A stretch of DNA of 64,000 nt from Streptomyces sp. SKN60 (GCF_026236535.1 NZ_JAHTMW010000019.1:62001-126000); one strand, 5' to 3'. Shown: positions 36,176-43,903, numbered from the stretch's first letter. Numbers and translations: made by a program. Notes: generated by a model from the letters alone, not told the origin.

Positions 36176-36826
36176 TCACGCCAGCAGGTCGTCGACCTGC
36201 GCCTCGCCCTCCCGGTAACGGCGGGCGATCTCCGCGCTGCAGTCGTCGGCGGTCCGCTGGAGCTCCTGCCGGCGGCGCGAGACCTGCTGCTCGTAGCCCG
36301 CGAGCCGCCCCATCGCCAGGTGCAGCTCCTCGTCCGTACGCGCCGTGAGGTCCGACAGCTCGACCTCCGACAGCATGTCGGACGCCAAGCGCCGGTACTC
36401 CTCGCTGCGCGGCGTCGACAGCGTCACGTGCCGCGCCGAACGCGCCACCGCCCCGGACCGGGACGGCGCGTCCGCGAGGATCTCCGACAGCCGGTCGACG
36501 ACCGGCGTCTCCGGGTCCGTACGCCGCGCCAGCTCCGCGCGCAAGATGTCGATCCGGCCTTGCAGCATCCGCCGTACGTAGCTGAGGTCGGCCTCGTCGC
36601 CCTGCGCGTCGCGGCGCAGCGCGCGCAGCTCGGGCAGCCGGAGGCCGCCGAGGTCCGGCTGCGCCCCGTCCGGCAGCTCCGGCTCGGCGGAGCGCTGCAC
36701 GGGCGGGCGCCCGACGGCGCCACCCGTACCACCACGGGCGGTGGATGCGGATGTGGATGTGGTGGATGTGGTGGTGATCAGCGGTACGGGACCGGACGGC
36801 GTCGGCCCGGTGCCAGGTGCACTCAT
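36176..36826 (-). CDS. rsiG: c-di-GMP-binding anti-sigma factor RsiG
   Basis: 216-aa cytosolic anti-sigma factor that, with c-di-GMP, sequesters the sporulation sigma factor WhiG. A disordered Pro/Thr/Gly-rich start (1-65) precedes a helical body. Both copies of the published c-di-GMP signature E-x3-S-x2-R-x3-Q-x3-D are perfect. The first is E78, S82, R85, Q89, D93 (EADLSYVRRMLQGRID) and the second is E179, S183, R186, Q190, D194 (EQQVSRRRQELQRTAD). The ATG has GAGGGGACGA upstream. A further in-frame start 12 codons earlier is not supported. It is divergent from dtd. Confidence 0.95.
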   Translation of the reverse strand: MSAPGTGPTPSGPVPLITTTSTTSTSASTARGGTGGAVGRPPVQRSAEPELPDGAQPDLGGLRLPELRALRRDAQGDEADLSYVRRMLQGRIDILRAELARRTDPETPVVDRLSEILADAPSRSGAVARSARHVTLSTPRSEEYRRLASDMLSEVELSDLTARTDEELHLAMGRLAGYEQQVSRRRQELQRTADDCSAEIARRYREGEAQVDDLLA

Positions 36827-36967
36827 GTGAATCGTCCCCTCGACCGGTGCGGTCGGCCGCACCGCCTGACACGCATGGTGCCACTGCGGACCCGGCGGAC
36901 GCAGGCGCTCTGCACCCGTTCGGCCCTCCCCGTGTCAGCCGCTGGGCCGATCGGTAGGTTGGTCCGT

Positions 36968-37393
36968 ATGCGAGCAGTGGTGCAGAGGGTCGACGGCGCG
37001 AGCGTCGTCGTCGCAGGGGAGACCGTCGGCGAGATCGTCGGCGAGGGGCTGTGCGTCCTGGTCGGGGTGACCCACGACGACACCCCCGAGAAGGCCGCGC
37101 AATTGGCCAGAAAGCTCTGGTCCGTCCGGGTACTGGAGGGCGAGAAGTCCTGCTCCGACGTGAACGCGCCGCTGCTCGTCATCTCGCAGTTCACCCTGTA
37201 CGGCGACGCCCGCAAGGGCCGCCGCCCCACCTGGAACGCCGCCGCGCCCGGCCCGGTCGCCGAGCCCCTCGTCGACGAGGTGGTGGCGCAGCTGCGGCAG
37301 CTGGGCGCGCACGTGGAGACGGGCCGGTTCGGAGCGGACATGCGCGTCTCGCTCACGAATCACGGCCCGTTCACGGTGCTGGTGGAGGTGTAG
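36968..37393 (+). CDS. dtd: D-aminoacyl-tRNA deacylase
   Basis: 141-aa enzyme that hydrolyses D-amino acids (and glycine) mischarged on tRNA. The start MRAVVQRVDGASVVV, the SQFTLYGDARKGRRP catalytic motif and the C-terminal NHGPFTVLVE (family: NxGPVT) are all present. A small deletion relative to E. coli Dtd near residue 60 is typical of actinobacteria. The ATG start is the only plausible one. It ends in a hairpin convergent with ygfZ. Confidence 0.95.
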   Translation: MRAVVQRVDGASVVVAGETVGEIVGEGLCVLVGVTHDDTPEKAAQLARKLWSVRVLEGEKSCSDVNAPLLVISQFTLYGDARKGRRPTWNAAAPGPVAEPLVDEVVAQLRQLGAHVETGRFGADMRVSLTNHGPFTVLVEV

Positions 37394-37419
37394 CCGTAGG
37401 GATCAGCCTTACGGCTACA
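37389..37419. terminator. Hairpin after dtd (bidirectional)
   Basis: TGTAGCCGTA (37389-37398) pairs with TACGGCTACA (37410-37419). The left arm includes the dtd stop codon. GGCTAC repeats follow toward the ygfZ stop. Confidence 0.7.
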
Positions 37420-37444
37420 GCCACGGCCACAACCACGGCTACGG

Positions 37445-38410
37445 CTACGGCTCGACGACGGTCTCCTGCGCGGCGGCCGTCGTCCCCGCGATCAGCTCGG
37501 CGTCCACCGGCACGTTCCGCTTCACCAGGGCGAGGGCGATCGGCCCCAGCTCGTGGTGCCGGGCCGAGCTGGTGACGAAGCCCAGCTGGCGGCCCTCCTC
37601 GCCGTCCGCGGCGAGCCGCACCGGCGTGCCGGGCCCGGGCAGCAGCACCTCGCTGCCGTCCAGGTGCAGGAAGACCAGGCGGCGCGGCGGCTTGCCCAGG
37701 TTCTGCACCCGGGCGACCGTCTCCTGGCCGCGGTAGCAGCCCTTCTGCAGGTGCACGGCGCTGCCGATGAGCCCGATCTCGTGCGGGATGGTCCGGTGGT
37801 CGGTCTCGAAACCGAGCCGCGGCCGGTGCGCCTCGACCCGCAGCGCCTCGTACGCGAGGATGCCGGCGGCCGGCCCGTGCGAGGCGGCGAAGGCCTCCAG
37901 GTCGGCGCGCGGCAGGAACAGGTCGCGGCCGTGCGCCGTCTCCCGTACGACCACGCCGTCCGGCACCTCGGCGATCGAACCGGCCGGGAGGTGGACGACG
38001 GCGAAGTCCTCGGTCCGGTCGGCGATCTCCACCCGGTAGTAGAACTTCATCGACTCCAGGTACGCGAGGAGCGCCTCCTCCGTCCCCGGCTCGACGTGCG
38101 CCCAGACCGTCTCGCCGTCGTCGACGAGGTACAGGGCGTGCTCGATGTGCCCGTTCGCGGAGAGGATCAGCGCCTCGGTGGCCTGGCCGGCCGGCAGGTC
38201 GCTGACGTGCTGGGTGAGCAGCAGGTGCAGCCAGCTCAGCCGGTCGGAGCCGGTGACGGTGACGACGCCGCGGTGGGAGAGGTCGACGAAACCGGTGCCG
38301 TCGGCGAGGGTCCGCTGCTCGCGGAACAGGTCGCCGTAGTGCGCGGCGACGCCTTCGTCACGGCCTTCGGCGGGGACGGCGCCGGGCAGGGACAGCAAGG
38401 GGCTCTTCAT
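37445..38410 (-). CDS. ygfZ: Folate-binding protein YgfZ (CAF17-like, Fe-S cluster protein maintenance)
   Basis: 321 aa of the T-protein/GcvT fold. The N-terminal FVDLSHRGVVTVTGSDRLSWLHLLLTQHVSDLP and the diagnostic KGCYRGQETVARVQ (K-G-C-Y-x-G-Q-E) are present. The latter is the folate-dependent Fe-S maintenance motif. The protein is cytosolic. The ATG is followed by no obvious gap to the regulator gene downstream (21 bp to nur), so the two probably share a transcript. Confidence 0.93.
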   Translation of the reverse strand: MKSPLLSLPGAVPAEGRDEGVAAHYGDLFREQRTLADGTGFVDLSHRGVVTVTGSDRLSWLHLLLTQHVSDLPAGQATEALILSANGHIEHALYLVDDGETVWAHVEPGTEEALLAYLESMKFYYRVEIADRTEDFAVVHLPAGSIAEVPDGVVVRETAHGRDLFLPRADLEAFAASHGPAAGILAYEALRVEAHRPRLGFETDHRTIPHEIGLIGSAVHLQKGCYRGQETVARVQNLGKPPRRLVFLHLDGSEVLLPGPGTPVRLAADGEEGRQLGFVTSSARHHELGPIALALVKRNVPVDAELIAGTTAAAQETVVEP

Positions 38411-38431
38411 GCAGAAAAGCCTACGACTCCG

Positions 38432-38938
38432 CTACGACTCCGTGGCCGCGGCCTTGTGCGCGGAGTCGTCCGCGGCCGTGTCCGCGGCCTTGTTCGCCTT
38501 GTTCGCCTTGTTCGCCTTGTTCGCCTTGCTTGCGCAGTCCTGGCAGCGGCCGAAGATCGCGAAGTGCTTCATGTCCGTCTCGAAGCCGAAGGTCTCGCGG
38601 AGCTTGCCGGTGAACTCGGCGGCCACCTCCACCTCCGCCTCGATGACCTCCGAGCAGTCCCGGCAGACCAGGTGCAGATGGTGGTGCCGGTCGGCGAGGT
38701 GGTAGGTCGGCGCGCCGTGGCCCAGATGGGCGTGGCTGACCAGGCCGAGCTCCTCCAGGAGCTCCAGGGTCCGGTAGACGGTGGAGATGTTCACGCCGGA
38801 CGCCGTCCTGCGGACCTCGACGAGGATCTCGTCCGGGGTCGCGTGCTCCAGCGCGTCCACGGCCTCCAGGACAAGCTGGCGCTGAGGCGTCAGCCGGTAG
38901 CCGCGCTGCCGCAGGTCGCTCTTCCAGTCGGTGCTCAC
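38432..38938 (-). CDS. nur: Nickel-responsive Fur-family regulator Nur
   Basis: 168-aa repressor that senses nickel and controls nickel uptake and the Fe/Ni superoxide dismutases in Streptomyces. The DNA-binding domain begins STDWKSDLRQRGYRLTPQRQLVL and contains NISTVYRTLELLEELGL. The metal region has HLADRHHHLHLVCRDC and a second CQDC pair. S. coelicolor Nur is nearly identical in this region. The C-terminal tail is unusual: four KAN repeats and an Ala/Asp tail. The start could be GTG 38941 or 38938. A short inverted repeat (CGCCCCC...GGGGGCG) overlaps the ribosome site. Confidence 0.93.
   Translation of the reverse strand: MSTDWKSDLRQRGYRLTPQRQLVLEAVDALEHATPDEILVEVRRTASGVNISTVYRTLELLEELGLVSHAHLGHGAPTYHLADRHHHLHLVCRDCSEVIEAEVEVAAEFTGKLRETFGFETDMKHFAIFGRCQDCASKANKANKANKANKAADTAADDSAHKAAATES
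38489..38533. repeat. 9-bp tandem repeat encoding KAN in the Nur tail
   Basis: CTTGTTCGC is repeated four times perfectly (38489-38524) with a fifth degenerate unit. On the coding strand it gives Lys-Ala-Asn repeats just after the last CxxC. Confidence 0.9.
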
Positions 38939-39012
38939 CACGCCCCCAGTGTATGAGGGGGCGTGGCGGACACAGGCCGTCCTGCTCGAACGTCCTACTT
39001 GGAGAAAACGTC

Positions 39013-39585
39013 CTACTTGAAGAAGGCGATGCCGTCGTCGGGCATGTCGGGGAGGTTGCGCGCCATCTCGGCGACCTCCTCCGGGGTGACGACCTTCTTG
39101 AGCTGCGCCGACATGTAGGGGCGGAGCGGCACCTCGGGGGTGGCCTTCTCGGCGACCCACATCAGGTCGCCCTTCACGTAGCCGTAGAGACGCTTGCCAC
39201 CGCTGTACGGGCCGGAGGCCGCGGTACGGGCGACGGCGTCGGTCGCGATGTCGATCTGCGGCTTCTGGTCGGCGAGCTCGCCGTACCAGACCTCGACGAC
39301 GCCCTGGTCGCGGACCATGACGATCTCGACCTGGCGCTCCTTGTCGATGCGCCAGTAACCGCTCTCGCTCTCCAGCGGGCGGACCTGCTTGCCCTCGGCG
39401 TCGAGGACCCAGGTGCGGGAGTGGTACTCGATGAAGTCCCGGCCGTCGTGGCTGAACGTCACGGTCTGGCCGAAGTTGCACTTCTCGGCGCCGGGGAAGT
39501 CGGAGACGCCCGCGCCTTCCCACGTGCCCAGCAGGAACGCGAGGGGAACGAGGCCCGGGTTGAGGTCGGACGGGATCTGGATCAT
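39013..39585 (-). CDS. Nitrobindin-like FABP-fold protein (DUF1794)
   Basis: 190-aa beta-barrel protein of the nitrobindin/peroxynitrite isomerase-like family. The N-terminal LLGTWEGAGVSDFPG is the conserved GxWxGxG motif. FSHDGRDFIEYHSRTWV and ESESGYWRID are typical. The C-terminal part PLRPYMSAQLKKV stands where heme-ligating His-containing segments occur in true nitrobindins; I see no clear ligand, so heme binding is uncertain. It lies after nur on the same strand with 49 bp between. Confidence 0.85.
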   Translation of the reverse strand: MIQIPSDLNPGLVPLAFLLGTWEGAGVSDFPGAEKCNFGQTVTFSHDGRDFIEYHSRTWVLDAEGKQVRPLESESGYWRIDKERQVEIVMVRDQGVVEVWYGELADQKPQIDIATDAVARTAASGPYSGGKRLYGYVKGDLMWVAEKATPEVPLRPYMSAQLKKVVTPEEVAEMARNLPDMPDDGIAFFK

Positions 39586-39616
39586 GAGCAGCTCAGGCGA
39601 TCTCTGTGGTGGGGGG

Positions 39617-39715
39617 TTAGCGCTGGCCCTGGTACAGCTTCTTCACGGTCAGACCGGCGAAGGCGAGAACCGCGACGCAGACGAGCGCCAGCAGGGTTTC
39701 GAAAAAGACGATCAC
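39617..39715 (-). CDS. 32-residue single-pass membrane peptide
   Basis: The tiny gene encodes one membrane segment (VFFETLLALVCVAVLAFAG) followed by a basic tail TVKKLYQGQR. AGGAG precedes the GTG start by 8 nt, which strongly supports translation. It lies between the nitrobindin-like gene and a terminator hairpin (39750-39785). Such short peptides at this locus appear in other Streptomyces to my memory; the function is unknown. Confidence 0.72.
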   Translation of the reverse strand: MIVFFETLLALVCVAVLAFAGLTVKKLYQGQR

Positions 39716-39749
39716 TTTGGTGCTCCTCGGTGAGCGGTGAAGGCGGTAC

Positions 39750-39785
39750 GGGCCGGCCCCCAGCTTAGTGGGCGGGGACCGGCCC
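39750..39785. terminator. Terminator hairpin
   Basis: GGGCCGG-CCCC (39750-39760) pairs with GGGG-CCGGCCC (39774-39785, one bulged A). It ends the membrane-protein operon transcribed on the minus strand and precedes the 32-residue peptide. Confidence 0.7.
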
Positions 39786-39800
39786 CTCTCGGTGAGGTGG

Positions 39801-39839
39801 GTCTCGTACGCGATCTCGTACGGGATCTCGTACGGGATC
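39801..39839. repeat. 12-bp tandem repeat abutting a stop codon
   Basis: Three units of ATCTCGTACGGG-type sequence (the first diverged) run directly into the stop codon of the neighbouring minus-strand gene. Confidence 0.75.
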
Positions 39840-40706
39840 TCAGCCGAGCAGCTGGTTCTGCAAGGTGACCGTCTGCTGGAACGGTACGGGCGCCGCCTCG
39901 CCCTTGCGGGACTGGACGACCAGCGCGAGCGTGTCGCCGGCCTGGATGTAGGCCCAGCGGGTCTGCTCGGGGCCGTACGGCTCCTTTTCGGCCGTCGCGT
40001 ACTGCACCGTGTCCGGCACCCGGGCGTCGTTCCCGAGCGCTTCGGTCCCGACGGACTGTATTCCTTCCAGGGGCGTGGTCGCGGCGGTGCCGGCGTGCAC
40101 CGCATAGTCCTTGAAGTGCTCCGAGAAGGCTACGGACTTGAAGCGCAGCAGGTAGACGGCGCTCTTCGTGCCATCCGGCATGGTCCAGGCCCGGGCGGTG
40201 ATATGCCGCAGCGCGGAGTCGTCGAATGCCTGCTTCAGCTCGGGGCGCTCGTCCTTGGAGTAGAGGGAGACGTACTGGTCGACGCTCACCCACACGCCGT
40301 CGAGCTTCGGGTCGACGGTCGCCCCGGCCGGCGCGGGCAGCAGTAGGGCGCGCAGGTCGGCGTGGTGCACCTCGCCCTCGTTGCCGATGGTGAAGGGGCG
40401 CGGGGAGCCCTCGGGCAGCGGCGGCAGGCTCAGCTTCGGGTACGCCCAGCGGCCGTCGTTCTCGGTCGCGAGACCGGGCACGTCCGTGCGTTCCATCGAG
40501 GTGATCGCGGCGGCCGTCCCGGCCCCGAGCCCGCCGCACACCACGACGGCGGCGGCCCAGCGCAGGACGCTGCCGAGCAGCTTGCGGGAGCGGGGGTTCT
40601 TCGGAGCGGTCTCCGGGGCGGCCGGAGCCTCCTGGGCGACTGCGGCGTCCAGCGTGGCGTCTGGCGTGGCGTCCGGAGCGACGTCCGTCGGCTCGGTGAC
40701 GGTCAT
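39840..40706 (-). CDS. Membrane-anchored protein with extracytoplasmic domain (paralogue 3)
   Basis: 288 aa: an acidic Ala/Pro-rich cytoplasmic start (1-40), one membrane segment (about 47-70) and a 220-aa outer domain. Its marker ADLRALLLPAPAGATVDPKLDGVWVSVDQY matches LLLP.P.G segments in the two upstream genes. Its ATG overlaps the previous stop (ATGA). The three probably arose by duplication and act together at the cell surface. No known family is recognised. Confidence 0.78.
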   Translation of the reverse strand: MTVTEPTDVAPDATPDATLDAAVAQEAPAAPETAPKNPRSRKLLGSVLRWAAAVVVCGGLGAGTAAAITSMERTDVPGLATENDGRWAYPKLSLPPLPEGSPRPFTIGNEGEVHHADLRALLLPAPAGATVDPKLDGVWVSVDQYVSLYSKDERPELKQAFDDSALRHITARAWTMPDGTKSAVYLLRFKSVAFSEHFKDYAVHAGTAATTPLEGIQSVGTEALGNDARVPDTVQYATAEKEPYGPEQTRWAYIQAGDTLALVVQSRKGEAAPVPFQQTVTLQNQLLG

Positions 40707-41575
40707 ACGTACTCCCCCGGGGACTTGATGTGGTCGAGCTGCTTCTTCACGAGCTCGGCGACGGCGGACTTGTCGAAGGGCCGGCTGCCGGAGGCGGTGA
40801 CGGTGACCGAGTACTCGGAGTCGTACGCGGAGCAGACCATCCCGTCGAGGCTCTCCTCCGCGTGTTCGCCCTTCGGCTTCGGCATCGCCCAGCAGGTGGC
40901 GTTCTTGTGGCCGGCGATCTTCGGCCCCTTGGGGAACTTCAGGAGGCCGGCGAGCTCGTTGCGCATCTTGTGCATCTCGGCGCCGAACCGCTTGTTCTTC
41001 ATCCGCACGACCTGCACCTCGAGGACGACGTTGGCGTCGTCGGAGGCGTAGGAGCGGACCGCGATGCCCTGGATGCCGAGCTTCTCGATCCGCTTGTCGA
41101 ACTCGCGGCGCTTCTTGCCGGACAGGCCCTTTCCGGACTGCTTGACGAGGGCGACGGCGTCCTTGGCGCTGACCTCGCCGTCGTTGCCGAACTCCTCGAC
41201 GTCGGGGCCGAGGCCGTACCCCTCGGGCACCGGCAGGAGCAGCTTGCTCAGCGGGGTCGAGGCGCGGCCGTCGGCGGCGTTCGCGGCCGGGTCCTTGGCC
41301 GGGGTGGGCGGCTCCTCCCAGGCGACGGTGGGCGCGTGGCGGTCGGCACCCGCGACGGTGACGCCGGTGAAGGTCGCGCCGGCGCCGACGCCGAGGACGA
41401 GGACGCCGGTGAGGACGTACGGGAAGAGGCGGCGCGGCGCGCGGGGCGCGGGCGTCTCGGCGACGGCGGGCGGCTCCACGAGCTCCGGCCCGTTCTGGCC
41501 CTGGTCCTGGTCCTTGTTCTGGTCCCGGTCCTTGTTCTGGTCCTGGTTCTCCACGGTGGTGGTCTCCTCGCTCAC
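40703..41575 (-). CDS. Membrane-anchored protein with extracytoplasmic domain (paralogue 2)
   Basis: 290 aa. A charged cytoplasmic region with repeats (QDQNKDRDQNKDQDQ) is followed by one membrane segment (about 52-74). The outer domain contains SKLLLPVPEGYGLGPDVEEFGNDGEVS and ATCWAMPKP...GMVCSAYDS, whose two cysteines may pair. It starts at GTG overlapping the preceding stop (GTGA) and ends inside the next gene's start. The function is unknown. Confidence 0.78.
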   Translation of the reverse strand: MSEETTTVENQDQNKDRDQNKDQDQGQNGPELVEPPAVAETPAPRAPRRLFPYVLTGVLVLGVGAGATFTGVTVAGADRHAPTVAWEEPPTPAKDPAANAADGRASTPLSKLLLPVPEGYGLGPDVEEFGNDGEVSAKDAVALVKQSGKGLSGKKRREFDKRIEKLGIQGIAVRSYASDDANVVLEVQVVRMKNKRFGAEMHKMRNELAGLLKFPKGPKIAGHKNATCWAMPKPKGEHAEESLDGMVCSAYDSEYSVTVTASGSRPFDKSAVAELVKKQLDHIKSPGEYV

Positions 41576-42462
41576 AGGCGCCCCAGCTGTCGCTCGGCCA
41601 GCGAGGTGATCTCCTTCTGGCTGATCTTCTTGGTGTCCAGGATGTAGACCTCGACCGCGACGTCTCCCCGGTGGACGACGGCCCTGGCCTCGTAGACGTC
41701 GACGAACCCTGCCTCCCGGTTGACGGGGAGGACGTAGCTGCGGCCCTCGGCGCTGCCCTTGAGCGGCTGGCCGTAACCGTTCTCCTCCTCCAGGCCCTCC
41801 CGCAGGGTCGTCGCCCGGTCGGCGGCCCCCAGACGGTCGTTGGAGCGGTACTGCAGCAGGTTGATGTGGACGGTCTTGAACTCGCCGATGGTCCAGGAGG
41901 TGGTGGCGATCCGGCGGATGCCGTTGTCCATGAGGTCTTCGAAAGCGCCGCTGGGCGACTCGAAGTCCTCGGCGTACGAGCTGACGCTCATCCAGTGGTC
42001 CTTGGGCGCGTAGTCCACGTCCTTCGCGCCGGCCGGCTTGGGCAGCAGCAGCTTGCGCAGGTCGCCCTCGGTCTTGAGGCCGCGGTCGTCGGCGACGGCG
42101 AGCGCGGGCGGCTCCTGACCCTTGGCGGCGGGCTTGGCCGGGTAGGCGAGGTCGACCTGGTTGAGCGGCGGCAGCGGGGTGGGCTCGCGCTCGGCCTGGA
42201 CGCCGTAGCCGACGGCGACACCGCCGACGATGCCGAGCACGGCGGCGGCCGCGAGCAGCGCGAGCGTGCGGCCGCCGCGACGGCGGCGCGGCGCCGGCTC
42301 GTCGTCGGCGGGCACGGGACCGGCCGCGGGAACGGGCGGCACGTCTTCGGCAGGAACCGGCACCGTTGCGGGTTCCGCGGATTCGACGACCGGGCCGGGG
42401 GCGGGTGTCGGCTCGGCCTCCGGGGTGTTTCGAGCGGATTCCACCGCTTCTGTGGCTTCCAA
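41572..42462 (-). CDS. Membrane-anchored protein with extracytoplasmic domain (paralogue 1)
   Basis: 296 aa, first gene of the operon. The Pro/Ala/Glu-rich cytoplasmic part is followed by RRRRGGR and a membrane segment (about 66-90). The outer domain carries LRKLLLPKPAGAKDVDYAPKDHWMSVSSY, the same marker as in the two genes downstream. The TTG start at 42462 has GGGGGGAC upstream. A GTG seven codons later is an alternative. It is divergent from the DsrE gene. The function is unknown. Confidence 0.76.
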   Translation of the reverse strand: MEATEAVESARNTPEAEPTPAPGPVVESAEPATVPVPAEDVPPVPAAGPVPADDEPAPRRRRGGRTLALLAAAAVLGIVGGVAVGYGVQAEREPTPLPPLNQVDLAYPAKPAAKGQEPPALAVADDRGLKTEGDLRKLLLPKPAGAKDVDYAPKDHWMSVSSYAEDFESPSGAFEDLMDNGIRRIATTSWTIGEFKTVHINLLQYRSNDRLGAADRATTLREGLEEENGYGQPLKGSAEGRSYVLPVNREAGFVDVYEARAVVHRGDVAVEVYILDTKKISQKEITSLAERQLGRL

Positions 42463-42567
42463 AGCAGTCCCCCCACGAGACTAGAAGCGCGGATTCCGTT
42501 ACCCGCGCGCCTAGCTGACACGCGAGGGGTGCATGAGGTTGCCGGGAACCGCATTACAGTTCGGTAT

Positions 42568-42930
42568 ATGGCGAAGAAGCTCGTGATCAAGGTGACCGCC
42601 GGGGCGGACGCCCCCGAACGCTGCTCCCAGGCCTTCACCGTGGCCGCCGTCGCCGTCGCGAGCGGCGTCGAGGTGTCCCTCTGGCTGACCGGCGAGTCCT
42701 CCTGGTTCGCCCTCCCGGGCCGCGCGGCCGAGTTCGACCTCCCGCACGCCGCCCCGCTCCCGGACCTGATCGACTCGATCCTGGCGGCCGGCCGCATCAC
42801 CCTCTGCACCCAGTGCGCCGCCCGCCGCGAGATCACCGAGGACGACGTCCTGAAGGGCATCCGCATCGCGGGCGCGCAGGTCTTCGTCCAGGAAGCGATG
42901 TCGGATGAGACCCAGGCCCTGGTCTACTGA
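42568..42930 (+). CDS. DsrE-family protein
   Basis: 120 aa of the DsrE/F-like fold. It begins MAKKLVIKVTAGADAPERCSQAF and ends with RITLCTQCAARREITEDDVLKGIRIAGAQVF. The conserved cysteines (CTQC) could take part in sulfur transfer, as in DsrE relatives, though actinobacterial members are uncharacterised. The ATG has weak ribosome signals and follows a TATATG box, so a leaderless or short leader is possible. Confidence 0.85.
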   Translation: MAKKLVIKVTAGADAPERCSQAFTVAAVAVASGVEVSLWLTGESSWFALPGRAAEFDLPHAAPLPDLIDSILAAGRITLCTQCAARREITEDDVLKGIRIAGAQVFVQEAMSDETQALVY

Positions 42931-42934
42931 CCTA

Positions 42935-42989
42935 CCGGTCCCGCTTGTCCTTGCCGTCCAGCTCGTCCCACCACTCGTCCGACTGCTTG
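42935..42989 (-). repeat. Extra copy of the DUF3099 gene tail
   Basis: 55 bp differ at only two positions from 43108-43162, the 3' end of the DUF3099 gene. It would encode the same KQSDEWWDELDGKDKRDR tail. It lies between the DsrE stop and an inverted-repeat element and has no start codon of its own. Confidence 0.9.
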
Positions 42990-42993
42990 ACTG

Positions 42994-43093
42994 ATTTCCC
43001 GACGCGCCTCTCGCACTGCTCGGCCCCGGAGGGCCTCACAGGCTTCGAGCCGCTGCGCCGGACTCCGTCCGCCGAGCGTGGTGGGCCAGGGCC
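42994..43093. repeat. Inverted-repeat element, arm A
   Basis: About 100 bp match the reverse complement of 43922-44022 at roughly 85-88% by eye; the most constant block is CTGCGCCGGACTCCGTCCGC. Arms A and B bracket the DUF3099 gene and two gene fragments. It is not a gene. It looks like a dispersed Streptomyces repeat. Confidence 0.85.
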
Positions 43094-43104
43094 GGACAGC
43101 CCCC

Positions 43105-43368
43105 TCACCGGTCCCGCTTGTCCTTGCCGTCGAGCTCGTCCCACCACTCGTCGGACTGCTTGTCGCCCGTCGGATCGTCCCACCAGCGGTCCTCCGGGCC
43201 GCGCCGGTTCGCGATCATCGCCGCGACCGGCGGGATGACCATGGCGACCACGCACATGGCGATGGCGGCGGGGACGGAAAAGAGCCGCACGACGGCCCAG
43301 GCGCCCACGAAAAGCACCAGGCAGACGCCCATCATCCAGAAGTAGACGCGCCGTCGCCGTGCGTACAC
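43105..43368 (-). CDS. DUF3099 family membrane protein
   Basis: 87 aa. Two membrane segments (about 9-28 and 33-52) follow a basic start (MYARRRRVYF). The cytoplasmic tail carries RRGPEDRWWDDPTGDKQSDEWWDELDG. This is the actinobacterial DUF3099 family, of unknown function, usually in this chromosome position. The gene looks intact, but its last 55 bp exist again downstream. Confidence 0.85.
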   Translation of the reverse strand: MYARRRRVYFWMMGVCLVLFVGAWAVVRLFSVPAAIAMCVVAMVIPPVAAMIANRRGPEDRWWDDPTGDKQSDEWWDELDGKDKRDR

Positions 43369-43414
43369 ATCTTCAGCGTACGACCGGAACCCGACCCCGG
43401 ACAGCGCGCGGGCG

Positions 43415-43621
43415 CTACTCCGGCGGCCGGCTGTACCGCTCCAGCGTCGCCTTCCTCATCAACGTGTCGACCAGCCGCAGCTCCCACGGACCGGTGCTCA
43501 CGTCGAAGTCCTTGCCGAACCCGACCCACTTTCCGGTCATCCGCCGCCCGGTCGGCTCGACCAGCATCTGTACCGCCCCGTGGTACCGGGCGCTGTTGTA
43601 GTAACCGTCCTGGTCCTGCTG
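43415..43621 (-). pseudogene. 5'-truncated gene, C-terminal fragment
   Basis: About 68 codons encode DQDGYYNSARYHGAVQMLVE...TGKWVGFGKDFDVSTGPWEL to a stop. This conserved C-terminal module is familiar from Streptomyces helix-turn-helix regulators or effector-associated proteins; the exact family is uncertain. The codons upstream on the same strand are unrelated in character and contain the opposite-strand methyltransferase fragment. So the 5' part appears to be lost. Confidence 0.6.
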
Positions 43622-43903
43622 CCCGCAGTCCGCGACCGTCTCCGGCTGGGCGGCGTCTTCGTGATGTCGCAGTATCCCGCGGTCGAGGGGTGCTACGGCT
43701 GTCAGGCGTCCTTCATCCCCCGTGGCCCCGACAGGGACCCGGCGGTCGTGAGGCGCTGGGACCATCCCCCCGAGACATGGACGGAGTTGTTCCGGGCACA
43801 CGGCTTCACCGATGTCGCAGCGACCGTCCTGCCGGCCCCGGGCACCGGGACCCGCCGCGTCGGCACGCTTCTGGTGCGCGGTGTGCGGGACGCATGCTCC
43901 TGA
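43606..43903 (+). pseudogene. 5'-truncated SAM-dependent methyltransferase fragment
   Basis: About 98 codons match the C-terminal third of a class I methyltransferase: LLPAVRDRLRLGGVFVMSQYPAVEGCYG..., PETWTELFRAHGFTDV and RRVGTLLVRGV. The SAM-binding N-terminal half is missing. It abuts the opposite-strand fragment head to head, as if one deletion removed both 5' ends of a divergent gene pair. An open frame continues to 43580 but has no ribosome site. Confidence 0.7.

Noticed and set aside
43580..43801. Full-length genes at the methyltransferase/regulator junction
   Set aside because: The open frames can be extended, but the extra codons are antisense to the opposite fragment and match nothing recognisable. 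Truncation is the simpler reading.
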